Under the pieces are notes generated by a model. That model did no database searches. It saw only the letters and a list, made by a program, of their open reading frames with translations, and was not told where the DNA came from. Shown piece after piece: positions 43,826-52,055 of a DNA stretch of 64,000 nucleotides. The position numbers and the translations under genes were made by a program. Positions within the stretch are counted from its first letter, which is position 1, and each line of letters begins with the position of its first letter. Source of the DNA: UBA964 sp037444685 (lineage in GTDB: Bacteria; Pseudomonadota; Gammaproteobacteria; Steroidobacterales; Steroidobacteraceae); NCBI GenBank assembly GCA_037444685.1, contig JBBILX010000002.1:186001-250000 (forward strand). Reading direction: 5' to 3'.

Positions 43826-44488
43826 TCAGGGCGCCGGCAGGTTGGCGAGTTCCTTGATCTTCTGCTGCAGATACTCGAGCACACGTTTGTCGCGCTCCGT
43901 CTCCTTGTGCGTCAGGAAGCTGATCGCCATGCCCTCCAGGACGTAGCGAGACAGGTCGAATGCGAGATCGAAGTTCTCGCCCTTGCCGCGCCACTCAGGG
44001 AACACTTCGAGCGTCACGGCGTGCCACTCGCGTTCGAAGGATTCCTGGGCGGGTCTGAGGATTTCGGCCAGCTCGCGGTCGGTGCGCGCCGCGACCGCCA
44101 GCTCGAAGAAAGCGACGAACAGCGGATGATTGACGTGCGCCCAGTAGGTCTCCACGCCCTGACGCACGTGATCGCCGTCCGCGGGCTCCTTGGACATCGC
44201 CTTGCGCAGGGCCCGCAGCCGCTTGGCGTGCAGATGGTCGACCGCCGCTCGGACCACGTCGATCTTCGACGGGAAGTGATGCAGCATCGCGCCGCGCGAC
44301 AGACCGGCCTTCTCGGCGATCACGGTCGTCGTGGTCCGTGCATAGCCGAGCTCGACGAAACAGCGGATCGCTGCCTCGACGATCAGATTGCGGGTGGAGG
44401 CGCTCTTCTGCGCCTGCCAGCCAAGCGGCGTGTCGCTCGCACCAGTCTGGCTGAGCGCGGGTTCGAGCGCCGTTTCGCCTGAGTTCAT
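43826..44488 (-). CDS. TetR-family transcriptional regulator
   Basis: This 220-residue protein has a helix-turn-helix at about 30-75 (VEAAIRCFVELGYARTTTTVIAEKAGLSRGAMLHHFPSKIDVVRAAV) and a helical ligand domain. The reading frame extends further upstream to 44596, so the start is uncertain; I use ATG 44488. It faces an SDR gene and is the regulator nearest to the shared palindromic operator at 45764. It is a candidate to bind that site, but the link is by proximity only. Confidence 0.86.
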   Translation of the reverse strand: MNSGETALEPALSQTGASDTPLGWQAQKSASTRNLIVEAAIRCFVELGYARTTTTVIAEKAGLSRGAMLHHFPSKIDVVRAAVDHLHAKRLRALRKAMSKEPADGDHVRQGVETYWAHVNHPLFVAFFELAVAARTDRELAEILRPAQESFEREWHAVTLEVFPEWRGKGENFDLAFDLSRYVLEGMAISFLTHKETERDKRVLEYLQQKIKELANLPAP

Positions 44489-44548
44489 ACGGAGGAAATT
44501 TCCATGCGTGGCAAGGATGTAATCGCTGTCTGAAAAAGTCAAAGTTGA

Positions 44549-44577
44549 TTGAAACCGGACAGCCTGACTGCTAATTT
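44549..44577 (+). promoter_or_regulatory. sigma-70-type promoter for the SDR gene at 44608
   Basis: TTGAAA (44549-44554) and TAATTT (44572-44577) are exactly 17 bases apart in the TetR/SDR divergent gap, with a GAGGAAGG ribosome-binding site just before the ATG. Confidence 0.5.
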
Positions 44578-44607
44578 CGGCTGCGGATCGAGCCACGAGG
44601 AAGGCAC

Positions 44608-45366
44608 ATGGGCCGGGTTGCGGGAAAGGTCGCGCTGGTCACGGGCGCGGCGTCGGGTCTCGGGCGCGCCGACGCGATCGCGCTGGTTCGCGAGGGCGCA
44701 CGGGTCGTCATCACCGACATCAACGAGGCCGCCGGACGCGAGCTCGAGAGCTCGCTCAACGCACAGGCACCCGGCAGCGCCGTGTTCCTGCAACAGGACG
44801 TCGCGAGCGAGCCCCGTTGGCAGGAAGTGTTCGCCGAGATCCGACAGCGCTTTGGCGCGCTGCACGTGCTCGTCAACAACGCCGGCATCGTGATCATCGG
44901 CAACCCGGAGAACACGACGCTCGAGGCCTTCCGGCGGCATCTCACCGTCATGACCGAGAGCGTGTTCCTTGGCTGCAAATACGGCATCCCGCTGATGCGC
45001 GAGTCCGGCGGTGGCTCGATCATCAACATGTGCTCGACGGCCACGCACCTCGGCTATCCGGTCTTCTACGCGTACTCGGCGGCCAAGGGCGCGGTCCGAT
45101 CGATGACCAAGGCCATCGCCGTGCACTGCCAGGTCAATGGCTACGGCATCCGCTGCAATTCGATCCACGCCGGCGCGATCGAGACGCCGATGGTCGTGCA
45201 GGCGTCCCGAGAGCTCGGCTTCGAACTCTCGGCTTACGAGAAGATGCCTGGCGGGCTCGGCAAACCCGAGGACGTCGCGAACCTCGTGCTGTTCCTCGCG
45301 GCCGACGAGTCACGCCACGTCAATGGCACCGAGCTGCTGATCGACAACGCGCTGACGGTGCAGTAG
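44608..45366 (+). CDS. short-chain dehydrogenase/reductase
   Basis: This 252-residue classical SDR has NAD(P) motif TGAASGLG, an acidic residue after beta-2 (ITDINEA) that favours NAD+, NNAGIV, catalytic Ser in NMCSTATHLGYPVFYAYSAAKGA with Tyr/Lys (YSAAK), and HAGAIETPM. The ending NGTELLIDNALTVQ is typical of the cyclopentanol dehydrogenase / hydroxysteroid dehydrogenase-like subgroup. It is convergent with the [2Fe-2S] ferredoxin gene and divergent from a TetR gene. Substrate is probably a secondary alcohol on a ring or CoA ester; not determined. Confidence 0.87.
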   Translation: MGRVAGKVALVTGAASGLGRADAIALVREGARVVITDINEAAGRELESSLNAQAPGSAVFLQQDVASEPRWQEVFAEIRQRFGALHVLVNNAGIVIIGNPENTTLEAFRRHLTVMTESVFLGCKYGIPLMRESGGGSIINMCSTATHLGYPVFYAYSAAKGAVRSMTKAIAVHCQVNGYGIRCNSIHAGAIETPMVVQASRELGFELSAYEKMPGGLGKPEDVANLVLFLAADESRHVNGTELLIDNALTVQ

Positions 45367-45385
45367 CGCCGCTCGCGCGCCGGGC

Positions 45386-45700
45386 TCACTCGTCCGGCGC
45401 GATCGTCAGCTTCATGCCATCGAGGGCGTCGGTCATCTCGACCTGACACGACAGTCGCGAGGTCGGCTGGTAATGACTGAGTTCGGACAGCAGCTCGCGC
45501 TCGTCGGACATCGGCGGCGGCAGTTTGCCGGCCCAGGCCGGATCGATCACGACGTGGCAGGTCGCGCACGAGCACATGCCGCCGCAGATCGCGGCGACCC
45601 CGTAGTCCACCTCGCGAAGCGCCTCCATGATCTTGAGGCCTGACTTGGCCTCGAGCTCGTGCTCCACGCCATCCCGATCGATCACCTTCAGCAGCGGCAT
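45386..45700 (-). CDS. [2Fe-2S] ferredoxin, adrenodoxin type
   Basis: This 104-residue electron carrier has the cysteine pattern CGGMCSCATCHVVIDPAW and a final ligand in RLSCQVEM, the adrenodoxin/putidaredoxin arrangement (C-x5-C-x2-C-xn-C). The segment LPPPMSDERELLSEL is typical of redox partners of P450s and some oxygenases. It is divergent from the Rieske oxygenase operon and shares with it the intergenic palindrome at 45764-45781, so it may donate electrons to that oxygenase. No ferredoxin reductase is in the window. Confidence 0.92.
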   Translation of the reverse strand: MPLLKVIDRDGVEHELEAKSGLKIMEALREVDYGVAAICGGMCSCATCHVVIDPAWAGKLPPPMSDERELLSELSHYQPTSRLSCQVEMTDALDGMKLTIAPDE

Positions 45701-45763
45701 GAAAATTCCCTAGTTGATTCAGAGGTTTATGAGAAAGATTTGCGAACGCCTCGGATCCGAAAA

Positions 45764-45781
45764 AAACAGTCATGACTGTTT
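45764..45781. promoter_or_regulatory. palindromic operator, copy 1
   Basis: AAACAGTCATGACTGTTT is an 18-bp perfect palindrome between the divergent [2Fe-2S] ferredoxin and SDR-ThuA-Rieske operon genes. It ends at the -35 region of the rightward promoter. A copy differing at one central base lies at 62070-62087. Size and symmetry suit a TetR-type repressor dimer. Confidence 0.7.
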
Positions 45782-45807
45782 GTGGATCGGGCAGCGAGAC
45801 ATATAAT
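45779..45807 (+). promoter_or_regulatory. promoter of the SDR-ThuA-Rieske-E1-E2-PQQ operon
   Basis: A consensus TATAAT at 45802-45807 follows a weak TTTGTG (45779-45784) with a 17-base spacer. The weak -35 overlaps the last three bases of the palindromic operator, consistent with repression by promoter occlusion. About 100 nt of leader precedes the first start codon. Confidence 0.55.
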
Positions 45808-45912
45808 TCAGCGCGTTACGCCAATTCGCTAGTTTGCCGGTGTCGCGCGACCGCTGCCAAGTCAGGTGTGCGGAGCCGGTTGTCACTCGCAGCCACTTCG
45901 CGGGAGGGGAGC

Positions 45913-46674
45913 ATGGATCTGGGACTGCGCGGAAAGAAGGCCATCGTCACGGGAGCCACGAAGGGAATTGGCCGGGCAGTCGTCGAACTGCTGGCGAACG
46001 AAGGCGTCGACATCGGCCTGTGCGCGCGCACGCCAGAGGAGGTCGAGGACGCGATCAGGGTGATTCGCGCGCGCGGAGTGGCCTGCGTCGGCGACGCCGT
46101 TAACGTTCGCGATGGCGATGCCTACAAGGCCTGGCTCGCAAAGACCGCGGAGGCGCTCGGTGGCTGCGACATCTTCATCCCGAACGTCAGCGCGGGCGGC
46201 GGCATGGATTCGGAGAAGAACTGGATCCGCAACTTCGAGATCGACGTCATGCACACGGTGCGCGGCTGCGAGACCCTGATGCCGCAGCTCGAGAAGTCGG
46301 GCCAGGGTGCGATCGTCATTATCGGCTCGACCAACGCCGTCGAGACATTCGCCGCACCGATGGCGTACAACGCCATGAAGGCGGGCCTGATCACCTACGC
46401 GAAGCAGTTGTCGCAGTTCGTCGGCAGGAAGAACGTGCGCGTCAACACTGTCTCGCCGGGCCCTATCTACTTTGAAGGGGGTGCCTGGGAGATGATCAAG
46501 GGCACGCAGCCGAAGTTCTACGACTGGGCCATCAAGCAGATCCCCTGCGGACGCATGGGCACGCCCGAGGAGATCGCGCGCGTGATCGTTTTCACCGCCA
46601 GCCCGGCGGCGAGCCTCGTCACCGGCGCGAACATCGTCGCCGACAATGGCTTCACGAAGCGCGTGCAGTTCTAG
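45913..46674 (+). CDS. short-chain dehydrogenase/reductase, first gene of the Rieske operon
   Basis: This 253-residue SDR has cofactor motif TGATKGIG and Arg in GLCARTPEE after beta-2, suggesting NADP. The catalytic tetrad lies in IGSTNAVETFAAPMAYNAMKAG (Ser, Tyr, Lys as YNAMK). The usual NNAG after beta-4 is replaced by PNVSAGGG, an atypical loop. ATG 45913 follows a GGGAGGGG ribosome-binding site; the frame further upstream lies in the promoter. It is 17 nt from the ThuA-like gene and leads a seven-gene operon. Substrate unknown. Confidence 0.87.
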   Translation: MDLGLRGKKAIVTGATKGIGRAVVELLANEGVDIGLCARTPEEVEDAIRVIRARGVACVGDAVNVRDGDAYKAWLAKTAEALGGCDIFIPNVSAGGGMDSEKNWIRNFEIDVMHTVRGCETLMPQLEKSGQGAIVIIGSTNAVETFAAPMAYNAMKAGLITYAKQLSQFVGRKNVRVNTVSPGPIYFEGGAWEMIKGTQPKFYDWAIKQIPCGRMGTPEEIARVIVFTASPAASLVTGANIVADNGFTKRVQF

Positions 46675-46691
46675 CCGCGACGGAACCGAGC

Positions 46692-47447
46692 ATGGCCCTG
46701 CCCGCCCGCATCAACGCCTACCTGATCTGCGGCGGGCGTTATCACGACATGGACTACGCGCGCCTGGAACTGCTGAAGCTGCTCGGCGAGCACGCGCGCA
46801 TCCGCGTCAGGGTCGGCGAAGACTACGCGAACTCGGCCGCGATCGAAACGGCTGACTTTCTCGTCACCTACACCTGCGACGTCGTCCCGCCGCCCGAGCA
46901 GCAGCAGGCGCTCGAACGCTTCCTCGGCGCCGGCAAGCGCTGGCTCGCGCTGCACGGCACGAACTCGATCCTGAAGTGGTCGAGGCCGGACAGGGCGTGG
47001 CTGGCGCCGCGCGATGCGCAGCCGTTCATGCGGATGCTCGGCAGCCAGTTCCTCGCGCATCCGCCGATCCAGCCCTACCTCGTCGAGCCCACGCTGCCCG
47101 AACACGAGCTGGTTCGCGGCATCGATGCATTCGAGACCGACGACGAGCTCTACCTGTGCGAGTGGCACGGCGAGCACGAATGTCTGATGCACACCCATTA
47201 TCGTGGCGACGCGCCGGGCTTCGTCGCGCGGCGCTGGGACGAGGAGCGGCGCCACCCGGTGCTCTACCTGCGGCGGCACGGCGCAGGCGAGATCCTCTAC
47301 TGCACGCTCGGGCACTGCCGCGGCCAGTACGACATGCAGCCTCTGATCGAGGAATATCCACAGGTCGAGCGCGGCAGCTGGGAGCTGCCCCAGTTCCACG
47401 AGATCCTGCGCCGCGGCATTCGCTGGGGAGCCCGCATTCCATCATGA
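46692..47447 (+). CDS. ThuA-like (class I glutamine amidotransferase-fold) protein
   Basis: This 251-residue protein has the ThuA-type pattern: GGRYHDMDYARLELLKLL, TADFLVTYTCDVVPPPEQQQALERFL, RWLALHGTNSI, and a C-terminal HGAGEILYCTLGHCRGQYD. The nucleophile-elbow Cys of true glutamine amidotransferases is not evident, as usual in ThuA proteins. Members are linked to sugar oxidation (trehalose utilisation, 3-keto sugars), but here the gene is embedded between an SDR and a Rieske oxygenase, with a four-base ATGA overlap to the latter. Its chemical role in this operon is unknown. Confidence 0.8.
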   Translation: MALPARINAYLICGGRYHDMDYARLELLKLLGEHARIRVRVGEDYANSAAIETADFLVTYTCDVVPPPEQQQALERFLGAGKRWLALHGTNSILKWSRPDRAWLAPRDAQPFMRMLGSQFLAHPPIQPYLVEPTLPEHELVRGIDAFETDDELYLCEWHGEHECLMHTHYRGDAPGFVARRWDEERRHPVLYLRRHGAGEILYCTLGHCRGQYDMQPLIEEYPQVERGSWELPQFHEILRRGIRWGARIPS

Positions 47448-48808
47448 GCACGAAGCAAGAAGACCTCATGGCGCGCTCGCGGAGTCCGGCGTTCAAGCCC
47501 CTCGAGCGAGTGCGCCCCGAGGACAGCCCTGGCACGCCCACGGCCAAGGCTCCCGATCCGGAGCTCGGCACGGCGCCGATTCCGGCGGAACGTTACACCT
47601 CGCGCGAGTTCATGCGACTCGAGTGGGAACGCATGTGGACCAAGGTCTGGCTGCTCGGCGGCCGGGAGTGCGACATTCCAGACGCCGGCGACTTCATCGT
47701 GACCGAGATCGGGCGCGAGTCGATCCTGCTCGTCAGGCAGCACGACGGTTCGATCAAGGGCTTCTACAACGTCTGTCAGCATCGCGGCAACCGGCTCGCG
47801 GACTGCGGCGTCTGGAAGGCGGACCCGGCCAGGACCTTCAAGTGCCAGTACCACCACTGGGAGTACGAGCTCGACGGTAGTTACCGTCGCATCCCGGACC
47901 TCGACACCTTCGAACAGGGACCGCCGCCCTATGGCCTCACGCCCGTGCATGTCGACACCTGGGGCAGCTTCGTCTGGTTCACGCTCAACGAGGACCCGAT
48001 CCCGCTGCGCGAGTATCTCGGCCCCATCGTCCAGCACCTCGACCCTTACCAGTTCCACAGGATGGCGCAGACGCGCGACATCACCGTCGAGTGGGACTGC
48101 AACTGGAAGACCTCGGTCGATGCGTTCAACGAGAGCTACCACGTGCAGGGCATCCACCCACAGCTTCTGTGGTATCTCAACGATCTCGACATCCAGATCG
48201 ACTGCTACGAGCGGCACAGCCGGTACCTGATCCCGTTCGGCACGCTCTCGCCTCGCGTGCGCACTCCGCCCGTCATCCCCGAACCGATCAAGGTCATCAT
48301 GAAGGCCGCGGGCATGGATCCGGCCGACTACGACGGCAAGATCGCGGACATCCGCCGCGATGTGCAGCGCTGGAAACGGCAGCACGGGCCCGCGCAGGGC
48401 CGCGACTACTCGCGCCTCAACGACGACCAGCTCACCGACGACTACCATTACCTGATCTTCCCGAACCTGTCGCTGAACGTGCACGCGGACGACTTCTGGA
48501 TCTTCCGGCAGCGGCCGCATCCGACCGATCCGGACAAGATGTTCTACGACATCATGACATTCGAGCTCGTGCCGGACCGGCCCGACGGTACGCCAGGCGA
48601 GTGGCCGCGACGTCCCCGACATCAGCGCTTCCGCCACGGCGACAAATCGATCGGCCTCGTGCTCGATCAGGACGCCGCGAACCTGCCCGGCGTGCAGGCC
48701 GGCATGCACTCACGCGGCTATCGCGGGCTGTGGATCGGCAGGCAGGAGCTGCGCATCCGCCACTTCCACAAGGTGATCGACGACTACATCGAGGGCAGAC
48801 TCAAATGA
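47444..48808 (+). CDS. Rieske non-heme iron oxygenase, alpha subunit
   Basis: This 454-residue oxygenase inserts oxygen into an organic substrate using electrons from a ferredoxin. The Rieske cluster ligands are Cys111, His113, Cys134 and His137 (CQHRGNRL, CQYHHW). The mononuclear iron site is NESYHVQGIH with His233 and His238; a C-terminal Asp ligand is likely in LDQDAANLPGVQAGM. The residue bridging the two centres, normally Asp, is Glu230. No beta subunit is present, suggesting an alpha-only oligomer. Start and end both overlap neighbours as ATGA. Substrate unknown. Confidence 0.92.
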   Translation: MSTKQEDLMARSRSPAFKPLERVRPEDSPGTPTAKAPDPELGTAPIPAERYTSREFMRLEWERMWTKVWLLGGRECDIPDAGDFIVTEIGRESILLVRQHDGSIKGFYNVCQHRGNRLADCGVWKADPARTFKCQYHHWEYELDGSYRRIPDLDTFEQGPPPYGLTPVHVDTWGSFVWFTLNEDPIPLREYLGPIVQHLDPYQFHRMAQTRDITVEWDCNWKTSVDAFNESYHVQGIHPQLLWYLNDLDIQIDCYERHSRYLIPFGTLSPRVRTPPVIPEPIKVIMKAAGMDPADYDGKIADIRRDVQRWKRQHGPAQGRDYSRLNDDQLTDDYHYLIFPNLSLNVHADDFWIFRQRPHPTDPDKMFYDIMTFELVPDRPDGTPGEWPRRPRHQRFRHGDKSIGLVLDQDAANLPGVQAGMHSRGYRGLWIGRQELRIRHFHKVIDDYIEGRLK

Positions 48809-49773
48809 GCTGGACGCAGACCGCGCTCGAGCGCGCCTATCGCCGGATGAAGACGATCCGCGAGTTCGAGGAGCGACTGCACGTCGAGATCGCCACCGGC
48901 GAGATTCCCGGCTTCACCCATCTTTACGCCGGCCAGGAAGCGGTGGCGGTCGGCGTCTGCGAGGCGTTGACCGATGCCGACTACATCGCCAGCACGCACC
49001 GCGGCCATGGGCACTGCATCGCCAAGGGCTGCGACGTCGTCGGCATGATGAAGGAGATCTACGGGCGCGCGGGCGGCCTGTGCAAGGGCAAGGGCGGATC
49101 TATGCACATCGCCGACTTCGATCGCGGCATGCTCGGCGCCAACGCGATCGTCGGTGCCGGCCCGCCGATCGCGGTCGGCGCCGCACTCGCCTGCCGCAAT
49201 GCGGGCAACCGGAACGTCGCCGTCGCCTTCGGGGGCGATGGCAGCTGCAACCAGGGCACGGTTTTCGAGGCGATGAACCTCGCGGTCGTGCTCAAGGTGC
49301 CCGCAATCTTCGTCTTCGAGAACAACGGCTATTCCGAACACACCGGCGCCGACTACGCGGTCGGGTCGAAGGACATTGCCGGAAGGGCGGCCGCCTTCGG
49401 CATGCCCGCCGAGAAGGTAGACGGCGCGGATTTCTTCGCGGTCAGCGCGGCGATGCAGCGCGCCGTCGCGCACTGCAGGTCTGGCCGCGGCCCGTATGCC
49501 ATCGAGGCGCTGATCACGCGCTACTACGGGCACTTCGAAGGCGACCCGCAGAATTATCGGGCCAAGGGCGAGGTGGCGCGGCTGCGCGAGACCATGGACT
49601 GCCTGAAGCGCTTCCGTGCCCGTGTTGAGGCCGACGGCAGCCTGCCCTCTGCGCGACTCGACGAGATCGACCGGGAGGTGCTGGCACTGATCGACCGCGC
49701 CGTCGCGGAGGCGAAGGCCGCGCCGCCGCCGCCCGAATCCGAACTGACCACCGACGTCTATATCCGCTACTGA
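48805..49773 (+). CDS. thiamine-diphosphate dehydrogenase E1 component, alpha subunit
   Basis: This 322-residue protein resembles acetoin dehydrogenase/pyruvate dehydrogenase E1 alpha. It has MKTIREFEERL, GFTHLYAGQEAVAVGVCEAL, STHRGHGHCIAKG and the TPP/Mg motif GDGSCNQGTVFEAMNLAVVLKVPAIFVFENNGYS. With the next gene it should decarboxylate a 2-oxoacid or cleave a vicinal diketone and pass an acyl group to the lipoyl E2. It overlaps the Rieske gene by ATGA, unusual company for this family. AcoA is the closest recognised name; the true substrate is open. Confidence 0.9.
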   Translation: MSWTQTALERAYRRMKTIREFEERLHVEIATGEIPGFTHLYAGQEAVAVGVCEALTDADYIASTHRGHGHCIAKGCDVVGMMKEIYGRAGGLCKGKGGSMHIADFDRGMLGANAIVGAGPPIAVGAALACRNAGNRNVAVAFGGDGSCNQGTVFEAMNLAVVLKVPAIFVFENNGYSEHTGADYAVGSKDIAGRAAAFGMPAEKVDGADFFAVSAAMQRAVAHCRSGRGPYAIEALITRYYGHFEGDPQNYRAKGEVARLRETMDCLKRFRARVEADGSLPSARLDEIDREVLALIDRAVAEAKAAPPPPESELTTDVYIRY

Positions 49774-49785
49774 GCAGGCGAAACC

Positions 49786-50796
49786 ATGGCACAGCTGACG
49801 ATGCGTGACGCCCTCAACCAGGCGTTGCACCAGGAGATGGAGCGCGACCCGCGCATCATCGTGCTGGGCGAGGATGTGTCGGGTGGGGCCGGCGGCACTT
49901 CGGGAGAACGCGAGGCAGCCGGCGGCATTTTCGGCGTCACCAAGGGGCTGCTGCCGAAGTTCGGCGAGCAGCGCGTCATCGACACGCCGATCTCGGAATC
50001 GGCGATCATCGGCGCGGCCGCGGGCGCCGCGCTCGCCGGCCTGCGACCCGTCGCCGAGATCATGTTCGCGGACTTCGTCGGCGTCTGCCTCGACCAGATC
50101 TACAACCAGATCGCCAAGTTCCGCTACATGTTCGGTGGCAAGACGACCTGTCCGGTCGTGATCCGCACGGCGATGGGCGCCGGCATGAACATGGGCGCTC
50201 AGCACTCTCAGACGATCTACCCGCTGCTGACCGCGGTGCCGGGCCTCAAGGTCGCGATCCCCTCGAATGCCTACGACGCCAAGGGCCTGCTGATCGAGGC
50301 GCTGCGTGACGACGACCCGGTCGTCTTCTTCGAGCACAAGGCCCTCTACCCACGCAAGGGAGACGTGCCGGAAGGCCTCTACACCGTGCCTTTCGGCGAG
50401 GCGAACCTCCTGCGCGAGGGCGAGCACGCGACCGTCGTCGCCGTGGGCCGCATGGTGGTTTTCGCGGAAAAGGCGATCGATCAGCTCGCCAGGCAGGGCA
50501 TCACCTGCGATCTGATCGATCCGCGCACGACCTCGCCGCTCGACAGCGAGACGATCGTCGAGAGCGTCGAGAACACGGGCCGGCTGATCGTCGTCGACGA
50601 GTCGCCGCCGCGCTGCAGCGTCGCGGCGGACATTGTCGCCCTCGTCACGCAGGAGGCCTTCCGGTCGCTGAAAGCGGCGCCGCGCATGGTCACCGCGCCG
50701 CACGCGCCTGTGCCGTTCGCGCCGGCGCTCGAGCGTGCCTACGTGCCGGGTCCGCAGAAGATCGAGGCGGCCATTCGCGCGGCCGTCGCGGAGTGA
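49786..50796 (+). CDS. thiamine-diphosphate dehydrogenase E1 component, beta subunit
   Basis: This 336-residue transketolase-like protein has MTMRDALNQALHQEMERDPRIIVLGEDV. The TPP-activating Glu region is DTPISESAIIGAAAGAALAGLRPVAEIMFADF, and the C-terminal domain has LIDPRTTSPLDSETIVESVENTGRLIVVDE. It pairs with the alpha subunit 12 nt upstream. The GGAGGTSGEREAAGGIFGVTKG insertion near residue 30 is typical of acetoin dehydrogenase-type beta subunits. Its stop overlaps the E2 start as GTGA. Confidence 0.92.
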   Translation: MAQLTMRDALNQALHQEMERDPRIIVLGEDVSGGAGGTSGEREAAGGIFGVTKGLLPKFGEQRVIDTPISESAIIGAAAGAALAGLRPVAEIMFADFVGVCLDQIYNQIAKFRYMFGGKTTCPVVIRTAMGAGMNMGAQHSQTIYPLLTAVPGLKVAIPSNAYDAKGLLIEALRDDDPVVFFEHKALYPRKGDVPEGLYTVPFGEANLLREGEHATVVAVGRMVVFAEKAIDQLARQGITCDLIDPRTTSPLDSETIVESVENTGRLIVVDESPPRCSVAADIVALVTQEAFRSLKAAPRMVTAPHAPVPFAPALERAYVPGPQKIEAAIRAAVAE

Positions 50797-52046
50797 GCAG
50801 CGTGAGCCGCATCATCGCCGTGACGATGCCCAAGTGGGGCATCGAGATGACCGAGGGTACCGTCAACGGCTGGACCGCAGCCATCGGTGAGTCCGTCGCC
50901 AAGGGGCAGGCCCTGCTCGACGTCGAGACCGAGAAGATCGTCAACACGGTCGAAGCACCCGCCAGCGGGGTGCTGCGCCGGCAACTCGCGCGGGCCGGCG
51001 ACGTCAGGCCGGTCGGCGCCCTGATCGGCGTGCTCGCCGATGCAACCGCGAGCGATGCCGACATCGACGCGTTCGTCACGAGCTTTCGTGCCGCCTCGGT
51101 GAGCTTCGAACCGGATCGTTCTGCCGACAGCGCCCGCGTGGCCGAGACGGCGGGCAACGCCGGGGCCGCAGCGGAAGCAGGCGACGCCGAGCAGCGCGTG
51201 AGCCCGATCGCGCGGCGGCTGGCCGAGAAGCTCGGTGTGGATCTGTCCCGCGTGCGTGGCACAGGCCGCAACGGTCGCATCTCGAAGGAGGACGTCGAGG
51301 CGTATGCCGCGAGCCTCGCTTCGAGCGAGGCGAGCACGTCGGGCGCGGCCGCAGCCGCAGCCGGGCAACCGGCGTTGCAGACCAGACTGCGCATGAACGC
51401 GACCCGCTCGACGATCGCGCGGCGGCTGCTCGACTCCTACCAGCATATCCCGCACTTCCGTCTCTCCTGCGACGTCGACGCGGGCCGCCTGATCCTCAAG
51501 AAAGGCGAGGTCTCGGACCACACCAGCACGCGCATCACGGTCAACGACATGCTGATCCGTGCCTGTTCGATCGCGCTGCTCAAGCACCCGCTGATCAACA
51601 GCCAGTTGCAGGGGGACGAGATCGTGCAGTTCGCGCACGCCGACATCGCCGTCGCCGTCGCCACCGAGAACGGTCTGATTACCCCCATCGTCCGCCAGGC
51701 CGACACGCTCAACGTCGCGCAGATCGCGCGCGCGACCGCCGACCTGTCCGAGCGTGCGCTGCGTGGCGCACTCACGCGCGACGAGATCACCGGTGGCTCG
51801 TTCACGATCTCGAACCTCGGCATGCTCGGCGTCGCGCGCTTCGACGCGATCATCAACCCGCCGCAGGTGGCCATCCTCGCGGTGGGCGCCGCCGAGGAGC
51901 GTGTGGTCGTGCGCGACGGCACTCCGGCGGTGGCACGGATGATGACGCTTACGCTCTCGGTCGATCACCGTGTGATCGACGGCGCGGTCGGTGCGTCCTT
52001 CCTCGCGACCTTGCGTCGACTGATCGAGCAACCCGACGCTCTCTGA
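50793..52046 (+). CDS. dihydrolipoamide acyltransferase (E2) of a 2-oxoacid/acetoin-type dehydrogenase complex
   Basis: This 417-residue protein has one lipoyl domain with Lys48 in DVETEKIVNTVEAP and an Ala-rich linker. A peripheral-subunit-binding domain follows (SPIARRLAEKLGVDLSRVRGTGRNGRISKEDVEAY), then the CoA-acyltransferase catalytic domain ending in LTLSVDHRVIDGAVG, where His and Asp are catalytic. The start is GTG, overlapping the E1 beta stop. An E3 (dihydrolipoamide dehydrogenase) gene is not in the operon, so E3 must come from elsewhere. Confidence 0.93.
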   Translation: MSSVSRIIAVTMPKWGIEMTEGTVNGWTAAIGESVAKGQALLDVETEKIVNTVEAPASGVLRRQLARAGDVRPVGALIGVLADATASDADIDAFVTSFRAASVSFEPDRSADSARVAETAGNAGAAAEAGDAEQRVSPIARRLAEKLGVDLSRVRGTGRNGRISKEDVEAYAASLASSEASTSGAAAAAAGQPALQTRLRMNATRSTIARRLLDSYQHIPHFRLSCDVDAGRLILKKGEVSDHTSTRITVNDMLIRACSIALLKHPLINSQLQGDEIVQFAHADIAVAVATENGLITPIVRQADTLNVAQIARATADLSERALRGALTRDEITGGSFTISNLGMLGVARFDAIINPPQVAILAVGAAEERVVVRDGTPAVARMMTLTLSVDHRVIDGAVGASFLATLRRLIEQPDAL

Positions 52047-52055
52047 GGTGTGCCG

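Noticed and set aside
44491..44535. Nine-codon open frame (ATG at 44503) with an ideal GGAGG eight bases upstream, between the TetR and SDR genes
   Set aside because: Too short to support. The likely SDR promoter lies downstream of it, and no attenuation structure is visible. GGAAATTTCC there may simply be a short palindrome.
45751..45760. Ten-base palindrome TCGGATCCGA next to operator copy 1
   Set aside because: Short and not repeated at the second operator site; likely chance.
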